Below are positions 48,179-56,733 of a stretch of 64,000 nucleotides of DNA, piece by piece. How positions within the stretch are numbered: position 1 is the stretch's first letter; each line of letters opens with the position of its first letter. The stretch is from Saprospiraceae bacterium (GTDB taxonomy: Bacteria > Bacteroidota > Bacteroidia > Chitinophagales > Saprospiraceae): contig JADJJU010000007.1 in assembly GCA_016706365.1 (NCBI GenBank), forward strand, positions 62,001 through 126,000, in the 5' to 3' direction. Under the pieces are notes generated by a model that searched no databases, was not told the DNA's origin, and was given only the letters and a program-made list of their open reading frames with translations. A program made the position numbers and the translations under genes.

Positions 48179-48841
48179 ATGAAAAATTCATACAAGGCAC
48201 TACAATCCGCTTTTATTTTGTTGGTTTTTGTTTGGAGTTGCTTCCAGCCATCATGCGTGCTTGCACAATTAACAAATGGAGATAAGAGTCATCTAATGGA
48301 TGAACCAAATGCGTCCTCGCTTAGAAGTGCTAGTGTAACTTTTAAAACAGAATCTCAAACAACTTCAATACTGGACACCTTCAATTTGAGTTTAGATTTA
48401 CCGTCAGGGGCTACTCTTCAATACAATGGTGACGGCGTATATCAAATCAACAATATGCCGGATTCGCCGGGCCATTACAATATCAGGATACGTACAGGAG
48501 GAAATATACTCAATGGAGTAACAACAGCAGACATCAGTCTCATTCAACGCCATATTTTAGGAAACGGAGACCTGGCAAATGAATATAAATTGATTGCTGC
48601 AGATGTTAACTGCGATGGCAGGATTTCAGTTAAAGATATAGTTGATATCCGAAGGGCAATATTAGGAAAAATTAATAAGTTCGCATGTGACACTAACTTC
48701 ACATTTTACCCGGACTCACTTGATTTTGAATGGACAGGTGTTCCTTTAGATTTAGGTGTTTTTATAGCAATCAAATTGGGAGATGTCAATGGATCTGCAG
48801 CCTATAACAGTGAATCAGCAGCCTTTAATGCTGGAAAATAA
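48179..48841 (+). CDS. Secreted dockerin-like protein 2
   Basis: 220 aa. The signal peptide ends near CVLAQ. The beta-rich part includes LDLPSGATLQYNGDGVYQI. The dockerin-like part is NGVTTADISLIQRHILGNG with AADVNCDGRISVKDIVDIRR, then AILGKINKFAC, and the C-terminal signature FIAIKLGDVNGSAAYN. It is clearly paralogous to its neighbours, with gene 3 the closest. It lies 32 bp after gene 1 and 38 bp before gene 3, with no promoter or terminator between. The frame is intact. Confidence 0.85.
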   Translation: MKNSYKALQSAFILLVFVWSCFQPSCVLAQLTNGDKSHLMDEPNASSLRSASVTFKTESQTTSILDTFNLSLDLPSGATLQYNGDGVYQINNMPDSPGHYNIRIRTGGNILNGVTTADISLIQRHILGNGDLANEYKLIAADVNCDGRISVKDIVDIRRAILGKINKFACDTNFTFYPDSLDFEWTGVPLDLGVFIAIKLGDVNGSAAYNSESAAFNAGK

Positions 48842-48879
48842 TTACTTGAAATAAGATATTTAATACAAAATCATTACGC

Positions 48880-49425
48880 ATGTTTAAGAATTTCATCATC
48901 ATTTTGATTTCGGTACTTATCTCAACATATAGCTTGAAAGCTCAGGATGTGATTTTCAAAGTTACCGGTCCGGGAGAATCACATAATCATTTAATATTAG
49001 ATTTACCGGAAGGAGCAAGTTTTGAACATAAAGGTGAAGGAGTTTTTCATATTACCGGAATGCCTGACATCTATGGTCCATATAAAATCGGAATAAAAGC
49101 AGGTGGAAATTTATTAAATGGAGTTACTACTGCCGACATGGCTTTAATCATCAGACATATTATGGGCAATGGGCCTTTGTCTAATGATTTTAGAAAAACT
49201 GCTGCTGACGTTGATTGTGACGGCAAGATTACAGTATTTGATGTTATACAGATAAGAAAAGCGATACTGGATCTTATTAGCGAATTTGGCTGCCAAACTA
49301 ATTACAAATTTTGGCCGGAGAATCTGGAGTTTTATTGGGAAGGTTCCAGAGTTGATGCCGGAGAGTATATTTCGATTAAACTAGGTGATGTAAATAATAG
49401 TGCAGCCTACAATAGTAGTTTTTAG
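48880..49425 (+). CDS. Secreted dockerin-like protein 3
   Basis: 181 aa. Signal peptide NFIIILISVLISTYSLKAQ; beta part LILDLPEGASFEHKGEGVFH; dockerin-like part NGVTTADMALIIRHIMGNG and AADVDCDGKITVFDVIQIRK; tail YISIKLGDVNNSAAYNS. It is the shortest of the trio and the most minimal, with signal peptide, one sheet domain and one dockerin pair. No further gene follows on this strand, and the next gene is convergent. Confidence 0.85.
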   Translation: MFKNFIIILISVLISTYSLKAQDVIFKVTGPGESHNHLILDLPEGASFEHKGEGVFHITGMPDIYGPYKIGIKAGGNLLNGVTTADMALIIRHIMGNGPLSNDFRKTAADVDCDGKITVFDVIQIRKAILDLISEFGCQTNYKFWPENLEFYWEGSRVDAGEYISIKLGDVNNSAAYNSSF

Positions 49426-49615
49426 GGATTTTTATTTTCAATATTCAGCCTACTCACATGCTCAATATGATATTAAATTTAGTGTAATACACTTGTAGGT
49501 CATAAAAGCTCTCCATCAAATAGACTTTCTCCTCTTACAAACTTCTCTCATCCTAATCAATTAAACTTAACGATTAATTGTTTAACCAATTTTCCGCTTT
49601 AATAGCTGTTTACAA

Positions 49616-51005
49616 TTACCACTCCAGCATCTTTTCTGTCCTCTCCCCTGCTTTAATGACCACTTCTATTGATTTAGGCGCAAGTTAGGTTTTGTATTTA
49701 CCCGGTAGAAGTGTAAATGTTTTAGGATTGGAAGAAGCACTTTGATAAGTCCTGCCACCTGTCACACTTCTTCCTTCCTCATCAAGCAAGGGCCATACCC
49801 TTCCCTTTTTTGGCACCTAATACCAAATCCCTGTTTGATACCAAGACTGAGACAAGTTCCGCACTTTTGATTTCAATACGTTTTACCGGCCGACCATCAA
49901 TTTCACAGAGGACAAGACGTAAACTCCGGTGGAACTTTTAGCTTTGCCGGATTGCTTCCGCTGTTTTCAAGACCTGGCAGTAACAGTTGCTTTCTTTTCT
50001 CCGGGCACAATATTCCAATGGTCGCATCAGTTAATGCTCCATTCCGGGTTACAAGTATTTCAAGTATCCTGCTGAAATTCATACGCCTTTAGAATTGTAT
50101 CCTTGTCTCCAAGAATTATATCATGTTCTGTAATTCCTGGATTCCCTTCTATTCTAACAGGCCTCACTTCTATATTATAATGACCGGCTTCCAGATGGAA
50201 AATTCTTGGGTTTGTTTCTGATGATGTATAAGACCTCCCGGCAGCAACCTCTTTTTCCTCCTTTTATAAACTATAATTGCTGCATCAGTTAAATTTCCTT
50301 CCAGGGTTGTCAATACTGAAAGAATTGAATTTCCACGGACCACAGGCTTAACAGTCTCTTCCAATGCCACAATTAATTCCGAAGCACTATTTGCAGGAAA
50401 ATATCTTCCACCTCCGGCTTGTACCATGCATTCCAGTGAGGACAGATCCTGTTCCTCAATTCCAAATCCAACAACATGCACGGTAATTTTCATTCCTTTC
50501 TTTCTAGCATTGGCTACAGATTCACAAGCATTACCACTACATGTCTCCAGACCGTCACTGATGAGAACTATAGATACATTTTCATTCAAATTCTGAATGG
50601 ATTCAAGTGCAACAATTGAAGCACGTTGGTGTTTCCCCTGTTGGTAGTTTTTGTATGAAAGCATTAGGATATTGTTAGCTAAAACGGAAATAATTTCGAT
50701 ATCCTCCAGTAATCCTTGCTGCGATGACCATAAACAATCAATCCCACCTTTGTCTGCGGATCCAGTTTTCCAAATAATTCACCCATAGTCTTTTTTGCGA
50801 CCTGGATTTTAGTGCTTTTTTCCAACTTTCCCCACATAGATCCCGAGGCGTCGAATATAAATATTACATTCTGTTTATCATTCGCTTGTGCGAAAGCTTC
50901 AGGATGACAAGTGAAACAGGCGGTTGTGATAAATGACGATTTTTCATATATCGAGTTAATAGATGGAAATATTTGAATAGAGACTACAAAATCAATATTA
51001 TACAT
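49616..51005 (-). CDS. Secreted VWA-domain protein (heavily frameshifted)
   Basis: Coding sense runs from about 51005 to a TAA at 49616 in at least six frame segments; 50679-51005 and 50170-50664 are the longest. After a leader ending near HPEAFAQ comes a von Willebrand A domain with the MIDAS motif DASGS in VIFIFDASGSMWGKL, VGLIVYGHRSKD and VLISDGLETCSGN. The rest is carboxypeptidase-like beta repeats (LTTLEGNLTDAAIIVYKR, LVTRNGALTDATIGI, LLPGKYKT) and the end KAGERTEKMLEW. The MIDAS Asp and Ser residues are intact. With more breaks per kb than its neighbours, it is either the worst-sequenced gene or a genuine pseudogene. Its length if repaired is about 460 aa. Confidence 0.7.
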
Positions 51006-51299
51006 ATTATAAAAATAATATGATGTAACTTATATTGAATATTTATGACTTACAAGAACTAAGCCCTTCTTTACCAGATATAATCAATCTGATCACAGGC
51101 AGAAATCAAATATACTAAAACCTTGAATTTTAAGTATTTATCTCATTACGATTCCTAATTCTTTTATTTAATCTTCATTCTTATAATCAGATCGCAAGTC
51201 AAACATTGCTATTGAAAGCTGGTACAGTATTTGTATTACACATAATGTTTTGTTTTAATATAAAATTGTTTAACTTGCAAGCTATTAAAGGGTGTCAAA

Positions 51300-51602
51300 A
51301 TGAAAACTATCAAATTAAACCTGATCGGTTTAGCATCAATTCTGATGATTACACTGAGCGGATGTGAAAAAGTATTCTCTTCCATGACCATAACCAACAG
51401 TTCTCCTTACACTTATGCAGTTTATCTGGATGATACGTCTAAAGGAGAAATGAATCCAAAAGAAGTAATGTCTTTCACAATCGATCCCGGAATTTACCAA
51501 CTAAAGGCTATTCAAATGTCCGGTGTTTTGGGCGAACCGGATACTAAAGGTGGTACACTTCATGTACTGCAGGGTGAGGAAATGACCTGGACCTTTCATT
51601 GA
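51300..51602 (+). CDS. Small lipoprotein
   Basis: 100 aa. The signal peptide LIGLASILMITLSGCEK has a lipobox (LSGC) with the acylated Cys near residue 22. The mature part of about 78 residues is beta-rich (MTITNSSPYTYAVYLDD, IDPGIYQLKAIQMSG, LHVLQGEEMTWTF) and resembles a small carboxypeptidase-regulatory-like or Ig-like sheet. The family was not recognised. It stands alone, with about 290 bp before it and 430 bp after. Confidence 0.75.
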   Translation: MKTIKLNLIGLASILMITLSGCEKVFSSMTITNSSPYTYAVYLDDTSKGEMNPKEVMSFTIDPGIYQLKAIQMSGVLGEPDTKGGTLHVLQGEEMTWTFH

Positions 51603-51962
51603 TTTCAGATTTCAGAATTCAGAATTCAGAATGGCTGACTGCCAATCAGTGGTGGCATTTGGATTAGAATGAGAAAGAGATTGATTAATTTCAATTAATT
51701 AAAGATTTAAACCATCAGTTGTGGAAAAGTAGTTATTACTGAGTTCTATGAACTTGTTACTTAAAGTGAGATCGATGGGCAAACCCAAAATTTAAGAAAC
51801 AGGTTAAATTTGCCCCGGCAATACCTTTGTAACCCTGGATGCAATTCAGGGTAAAGAAATTACAAGACACAGGTATGGCGTTATTTTTGCTTTTTTTGGG
51901 CAAAAATAATGACAAAACTAGTGCCTTTGATGTTTTGTTGAACTGACGTCCCTTAAATAAAT
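51603..51962. other. Intergenic stretch with short direct repeats
   Basis: TTTCAGA and CAGAATT repeats at 51604-51635 (TTTCAGATTTCAGAATTCAG-like), then AT-rich sequence. No gene, promoter or RNA recognised. Confidence 0.4.
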
Positions 51963-51990
51963 AGACCCGAAAACAAATGTCTTCGGGCCT
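51963..51990 (-). terminator. Probable terminator of the serpin gene
   Basis: CCCGAA (51966-51971) pairs with TTCGGG (51982-51987), extended by AG/CT after one mismatch. On the minus strand it is followed by a T-rich stretch (TCTATTTATTT). It lies about 40 bp after the serpin stop codon. Confidence 0.55.
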
Positions 51991-52031
51991 GAAAAATGTA
52001 AGTCTGAAAAGTAAGTTTCCCTGAAATTATC

Positions 52032-53048
52032 TTAATCCTGTGTTTTAGAAGGATCTTTAACTAATCCGGTAAACACCATAGCGTTGGTAGGAATATGTCT
52101 GAGAATTATCACAAAAGGTTTATCAAATCTGAATGAAGGAGGAGCTGAAGTTGTAGCAAATCCAATCGATGTAACAGCAGCGCCTTCTGCCCCATTTTCG
52201 TCTACTTTCAAAACAGATTTATGTTTGATTGTATTCCAGTCATTGCCTAAAACTTGTGGTGTTTTTGATTGCACAAATGACAAGCTATATGTGGAATCAG
52301 TAAATTGAAAATCCACCATATTGAATTCATCTGTTTGTATATATGAGGTAAGACGGTCAGCTGATACAAATGGGACCACAACTGTAGAACCATCATTTCT
52401 CGTAAAATCTGCATCCCATACCATTTCCGGTTCAAAACCATGTTCCCATCCGGCCTTAAAATGAAGTGCATTGATTAGAAATGCTAAATCTAATGGTCCG
52501 ATGGATTCTACTATTTTATCAATTTTACCGTTGGTTTTGGCTTTAACCCAGGCATTGATATTGTCTTTGGCACTGTCCTGATTAAAATCATAATGTAATG
52601 ATTCAGCTCCGTAATGTGCATTGATTGTATTTAGAAAATTTTGCTTGGGAGCAATTCGCTGCTCATCAAAGAAGAACGCATTAGCTGATGTAAAGGAAGC
52701 TCTGCCGCTTTGTTCTTCCATTAATGTGCGAAGCTTTGCATTTTGCTCATTGATATCCGTTTCATCACAGCCCTTACAATGCATTACATCACTCATTTCT
52801 TCAAACGTATTGGATTCAGCCGCATTTAATGCCATACTCATCGCAGTATGCACGCTTAACGGAGAGATCAATAAATTGCTGTCTGAACTTGATTTTGCCA
52901 TCTGGAGGAATAAGTCCCAGCCAAGGCCATTGTTCATATCCGCTACTTTCTGTACATCTTCAACGGGTATTCTTACGATTGGATCCTCTACCTTTTTACA
53001 GGCGAAGAAAAGGGTTACAAGTAAAACTATGAATAAGCCATTTTTCAT
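52032..53048 (-). CDS. Serpin lipoprotein with a shortened core
   Basis: 338 aa from MKNGLFIVLL; the upstream ATG at 53093 would bury the lipobox. The lipoprotein signal LFIVLLVTLFFACKK is followed by a serpin fold: NLLISPLSVHTAMSMALNAA, NALHFKAGWEHGF, the hinge VDENGAEGAAVTSIG, and the C-terminal FDKPFVIILRHIPTNAMVF. Between DSTYSLSFVQSKTP and GNDWNTIKHKSVLKV, about 60-75 residues usual in serpins (the region of the conserved PKFKLE strand) are absent. The frame is continuous. Serpins trap proteases through reactive-loop insertion. With this deletion, inhibition is doubtful, or the missing part was lost in assembly. Confidence 0.85.
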   Translation of the reverse strand: MKNGLFIVLLVTLFFACKKVEDPIVRIPVEDVQKVADMNNGLGWDLFLQMAKSSSDSNLLISPLSVHTAMSMALNAAESNTFEEMSDVMHCKGCDETDINEQNAKLRTLMEEQSGRASFTSANAFFFDEQRIAPKQNFLNTINAHYGAESLHYDFNQDSAKDNINAWVKAKTNGKIDKIVESIGPLDLAFLINALHFKAGWEHGFEPEMVWDADFTRNDGSTVVVPFVSADRLTSYIQTDEFNMVDFQFTDSTYSLSFVQSKTPQVLGNDWNTIKHKSVLKVDENGAEGAAVTSIGFATTSAPPSFRFDKPFVIILRHIPTNAMVFTGLVKDPSKTQD

Positions 53049-53313
53049 AATTGAAAATTTGATTTGAAAAAACAATTTAAATACAAACTGCACTTATGAC
53101 GCACTTCATCCCGCAATTGGTTTGCTTTTGACATTTCTTTCTCAAAATATCTTATGCGAAGTTTTTATACTTTTATAAGGCAATCAACTGTCCTTATCAT
53201 AAACTAGTAGTATGCGATCTCTCATCCGATTCCTAATCAATATAAACGAAATGATTCCAAGAAAATAATTACTTTTCGGTTAACATAATGCAAACAGCAG
53301 AGCACTTTTAACT

Positions 53314-54570
53314 ATGTCAACATTTAAGAGCAAAATCAAAGGACTGGGTCCCGGACTTATCCTTGCAGGCGCAGCTATTGGCGTGTCTCATTTAATCCAG
53401 TCAACAAGGGCCGGAGCAGACTATGGGTTTTCACTTTTGTGGGTGTTATTGTTGGCTTGTCTTACTAAATATCCCTTTCTCGAGATCGGCCCCCGATATG
53501 CAGCGGCTACAGGAAAAAATCTGATCCAGGGATATTTGTCAATTGGTAAATGGGCTTACTGGGTATTTGTTCTGCTCACATTAGGTACCATGTTTATTGT
53601 TTTATCAGCGGTCACAATGGTAACAGCGGGTATCGCTGAAATGATTTTTAATACAGGCTGGAGTACCCCAAGTTGGTCAGCTTTCATTCTGCTGTTTTGC
53701 GTGTTGCTCTTGTATATTGGCAAGTATAAAGCCCTTGATATTGCAATGAAAGTGATTATTACAGTGCTGACAATTTGCACTTTGGCTGCAGTCATCATTG
53801 CTGCTATCAATTATGTTCCATCTGACACAGGCTTATTCAATCCCAATTATTGGAATTGGACAAGTATAGCATTTATCATTGCATTTATGGGATGGATGCC
53901 TATTCCACTGGACGCTGCAGTATGGCATTCTTTCTGGACGCTTGAGAAAAGAAAAACAGAGGTCGATGCAGATACTAGTGTGGGATTCGCAAAATTTGAT
54001 TTTGACATGGGGTATCTGGCAGCCACCGGAATTGGAGTTTTATTTTTGGCTTTAGGAGCATTGATTATGTTTGGAGGCGAAGGGTTCTCAGATAATAGCG
54101 TAGAATTCTCAGCACAGCTCATCGATATCTACAGGAATACCCTGGGCGAATGGAGTACCCCGCTGATATCCACAGCAGCCTTGATCACAATGGTTTCTAC
54201 GACGCTGGCTGTTACGGATGCCTACCCAAGAGTTGTTGAAAACCTCAAGTCTGCCTGGTATGAAAAACACTCTACCGAAGAGAGAAAGCCATCGAGATCA
54301 CTCAATAATCTTTCATTATTCATTATCCCACTAATATCCTGGTTGATCATATATAGAATGCTGGGCTCCTTTAAAGGAATGGTGGATTTCGCTACGAGTA
54401 TGTCATTTCTATCTGCGCCTATTCTAGCCTGGTTCAATATGAAACTGGTTCTCTCCAAAGACTTTCCTGCAGAATTTAGACCCGGTAAAAGTTACATTGC
54501 TTTCATGTGGGCTTGTCTCATATTCCTTATGGCATTTTGCCTGGTGTACATTTATTTGTTGCTTCGCTAG
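53314..54570 (+). CDS. Nramp-related membrane transporter with atypical ion-site motifs
   Basis: 418 aa, about 11 TM helices, intact. GLGPGLILAGAAIGVSHLIQ in TM1 aligns with the Nramp TM1, but the metal-binding DPGN is replaced by GVSH. In TM6 the usual MPH is MPI in GWMPIPLDAAVWHSF. ATGKNLIQGYL and the C-terminal topology still fit Nramp. Canonical Nramp proteins import Mn2+ or Fe2+ with protons, using the Asp and Asn of TM1 and the Met of TM6. This divergent subgroup probably has a different substrate. It stands alone, divergent from the serpin gene. Confidence 0.85.
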   Translation: MSTFKSKIKGLGPGLILAGAAIGVSHLIQSTRAGADYGFSLLWVLLLACLTKYPFLEIGPRYAAATGKNLIQGYLSIGKWAYWVFVLLTLGTMFIVLSAVTMVTAGIAEMIFNTGWSTPSWSAFILLFCVLLLYIGKYKALDIAMKVIITVLTICTLAAVIIAAINYVPSDTGLFNPNYWNWTSIAFIIAFMGWMPIPLDAAVWHSFWTLEKRKTEVDADTSVGFAKFDFDMGYLAATGIGVLFLALGALIMFGGEGFSDNSVEFSAQLIDIYRNTLGEWSTPLISTAALITMVSTTLAVTDAYPRVVENLKSAWYEKHSTEERKPSRSLNNLSLFIIPLISWLIIYRMLGSFKGMVDFATSMSFLSAPILAWFNMKLVLSKDFPAEFRPGKSYIAFMWACLIFLMAFCLVYIYLLLR

Positions 54571-54692
54571 ATTCTGAGATGATACTTTTCGATGTCAAGC
54601 CCGGGTATGAATTCTTAAGAATGTGATGTTTTTCTGCGCCTATGGCTTGAAAGGTGATGGAGTGATTCGCTGCGCTCACCCGCCACAGGTGT

Positions 54693-54718
54693 TTTTTCAG
54701 GGGACAGGCCCTGAAAAA
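54693..54718 (+). terminator. Hairpin, possible terminator of the Nramp-like gene
   Basis: TTTTTCAGGG-gacagg-CCCTGAAAAA, a perfect 10-bp stem about 120 bp after the stop codon. Confidence 0.5.
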
Positions 54719-54725
54719 GTGATGT

Positions 54726-54763
54726 CTTGCAACTTTATTCAGCTTCGCTTCAAAAGTTGCAAG
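54726..54763. other. Second strong hairpin
   Basis: CTTGCAACTTT (54726-54736) pairs perfectly with AAAGTTGCAAG (54753-54763) over a 16-nt loop. It follows directly after the previous hairpin in the intergenic region and has no T-run, so it looks repeat-like. Confidence 0.45.
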
Positions 54764-54859
54764 GTGATGGCTGACGCTCAATACTTGCAGGTAGCTTTTT
54801 AAATCTGATTTCTCTAAGCTCGAAGCATTCTCCATTTTGCTTCCTTGCAGGTTCTTTCG

Positions 54860-55116
54860 GGCTGTTGTTGTTGCTTGTGCTGTTGATCTAGATGGCTCAG
54901 TTCGAAGCGGCTGTTCGCCAAAAATCTGACTACCAGCGTTCTCGACCAATTTACTCGTAGGGGCGCACGGCCGTGCGCCCCTACGAGTAAATTGAGGAAG
55001 CTTCTGATCACTCCTATTCGGCTGTTCCGACAGTTGAGCTAGTGGCCAGAAGCGAGAAGCCAGAAGCGGCTGTTCCCTCGCAGCTTGGAGCTTGCAGCTT
55101 CTTCTTTCCGGCTGTT
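54860..55116. repeat. Intergenic repeat cluster with GGCTGTT motifs
   Basis: GGCTGTT (the reverse complement of AACAGCC) occurs at 54860, 54909, 55020, 55068 and 55110. It is mixed with AGAAGCCAGAAGC and GCTTGGAGCTTGCAGCTT direct repeats and a 48-bp palindrome. The open frame at 54527-55129 across it is not a plausible protein. Confidence 0.55.
54947..54994. repeat. Perfect 48-bp palindrome
   Basis: Each arm of 24 nt reads CAATTTACTCGTAGGGGCGC then ACGG, and the second arm is its exact reverse complement with no loop. The GC-rich core (GGGGCGCACGGCCGTGCGCC) contrasts with the AT-rich surroundings. It is probably a mobile palindromic (REP/MITE-like) element. Confidence 0.8.
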
Positions 55117-55152
55117 CGCCAATAGCCAACAGCTAAAAGCCCAAAGCCTAAC

Positions 55153-56733
55153 CTACTTAAATCCCAGCATCCCCAGCAATCCCCTCGTAATCTCTCTGGT
55201 AAATGTGCGCCCCATCTGACGCGTTACGGTATTGTCGAGGGCTTTCTCCAGTGTGGATTTTCCTCTGCGGGTACTTGTTTTTGGTGCGGGAGTTGATCTG
55301 GGACGAGTTGTAGATGTACGATCGATTGTAGTGGCACGCGTATGCTTTTCTTCTTCAAAAGCAGCTTTCTCCTCTTCCAGTTTAATTCGTTCTACTTTAT
55401 TATTCAGTATTTCAAAAGCGCTTTCCCGGTCCAATTCCCGATTATATTTTGAAATCAAATTTGATTGTCTGATGATATTATCAATTTCAGATTCAGTCAG
55501 TATATCCATGCGTGATTGTGGTGCCCGTAGCATCGTGTGTGCAAGAGGGGTCGGTCTCCCTTTTTCATCCAGGACTGTAATCATAGCTTCACCTGTACCC
55601 AGTTGAGTGATTAATTCCGCAGCATCATAGTATTCAGACAAAGGAAAATTCTCCGCCGCCAGTTTAATTGCTTTCCTGTCTTTTGCTGTGAATGCTCTCA
55701 GTGAATGCTGCAACTTCATTCCTAACTGACTCAATACTATATCCGGGATATCGGTAGGACTTTGTGTACAGAAAACCACACCAACTCCTTTTGAGCGAAT
55801 CAGTCTGATGATAGTTTCAATCTGATTTAACAACGCTTTCGAAGCTTCCTGGAACACGAGATGTGCTTCGTCAATGAAGATGATCAGTTTGGGTTTATCA
55901 GGATCACCTACTTCGGGCAGAGACATATATACTTCACCCAATAATTGAAGCATGAAAGTGGAGAACAGCTTAGGTCTGTCCTGAATATCAGTTAAGCGGA
56001 CTATTGAAACAACTCCTTTGCCATCCTTGACCCTCAGCAAATCGTCAATTTCAAATGATTGCTCCCCGAAAAACACTTCTGCCCCCTGAGATTCCAGTTC
56101 AATTATCTTTCTGGTAATAATTCCCAATGTTGCAGTGGACATTCTTCCATATTCTTCCTCAAACTCAACTTTGCCCTCTTGCTGAATGAATTGAATGACT
56201 TGCTTGATATCCTTCAGGTCCATTAAAGGCATTCGATTGTCATCACAATATTTGAAAATCACGGACAAGACGCTGGATTGCGTATCATTCAATTCCAGTA
56301 TTTTTCCAAAGAGTACCGGGCCAAATTCTGTCACAGTTGCGCGCAATCTGGCTCCTTTTTCATTTGACAATGTGAGGAACTCCACAGGACTTGATGCCCC
56401 TTGAAAGGGTATCTGAATAGCATTATGGCGTTCTTCAATCTTAGGATTCGTTTGAGCAGCAGCAGCAATTCCACTTAAGTCTCCCTTTATATCCATCAAC
56501 AGACTTGGAACTCCCTGAGCAGACAGCTGCTCTGCCAATATTTGCAAAGTCTTTGTTTTACCTGTACCTGTTGCTCCTGTTATGAGCCCATGTCTGTTAA
56601 GTGTTTTCATTGCAACTTTCACTTTGGCGGCTCCAAGCACTTCTCCATTAAGCATGGCAGCTCCCAGCTCGATATAGGCTCCTTTGAAAGTATAACCTGC
56701 ATTTACATCCTGAACCAATTTATCTTTATTCAT
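55153..56733 (-). CDS. HerA-like ATPase (DUF853 family)
   Basis: 526 aa. RHGLITGATGTGKTKTLQIL holds the Walker A near residue 55, LIIFIDEAHLVFQEAS the Walker B near 285, and VVFCTQSPTDIPDIVLSQLG is a sensor region of HerA/FtsK-type motors. The N-terminal MNKDKLVQDVNAGYTFKG and the domain order match the DUF853 helicase HerA-like C-terminal family. A charged coiled coil (residues 430-465) leads to a basic, Thr/Arg-rich tail (RTSTTRPRSTPAPKTSTRRG). It probably pumps or remodels DNA as a hexamer. Its start overlaps the upstream nuclease gene by 8 nt (ATGAATAA), so the two are translationally coupled. Confidence 0.88.
   Translation of the reverse strand: MNKDKLVQDVNAGYTFKGAYIELGAAMLNGEVLGAAKVKVAMKTLNRHGLITGATGTGKTKTLQILAEQLSAQGVPSLLMDIKGDLSGIAAAAQTNPKIEERHNAIQIPFQGASSPVEFLTLSNEKGARLRATVTEFGPVLFGKILELNDTQSSVLSVIFKYCDDNRMPLMDLKDIKQVIQFIQQEGKVEFEEEYGRMSTATLGIITRKIIELESQGAEVFFGEQSFEIDDLLRVKDGKGVVSIVRLTDIQDRPKLFSTFMLQLLGEVYMSLPEVGDPDKPKLIIFIDEAHLVFQEASKALLNQIETIIRLIRSKGVGVVFCTQSPTDIPDIVLSQLGMKLQHSLRAFTAKDRKAIKLAAENFPLSEYYDAAELITQLGTGEAMITVLDEKGRPTPLAHTMLRAPQSRMDILTESEIDNIIRQSNLISKYNRELDRESAFEILNNKVERIKLEEEKAAFEEEKHTRATTIDRTSTTRPRSTPAPKTSTRRGKSTLEKALDNTVTRQMGRTFTREITRGLLGMLGFK

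Noticed and set aside
54527..55129. 200-codon minus-strand open frame after the Nramp-like gene
   Set aside because: It runs through two hairpins, a 48-bp palindrome and direct repeats and overlaps the Nramp-like stop. The translation has no domain character.
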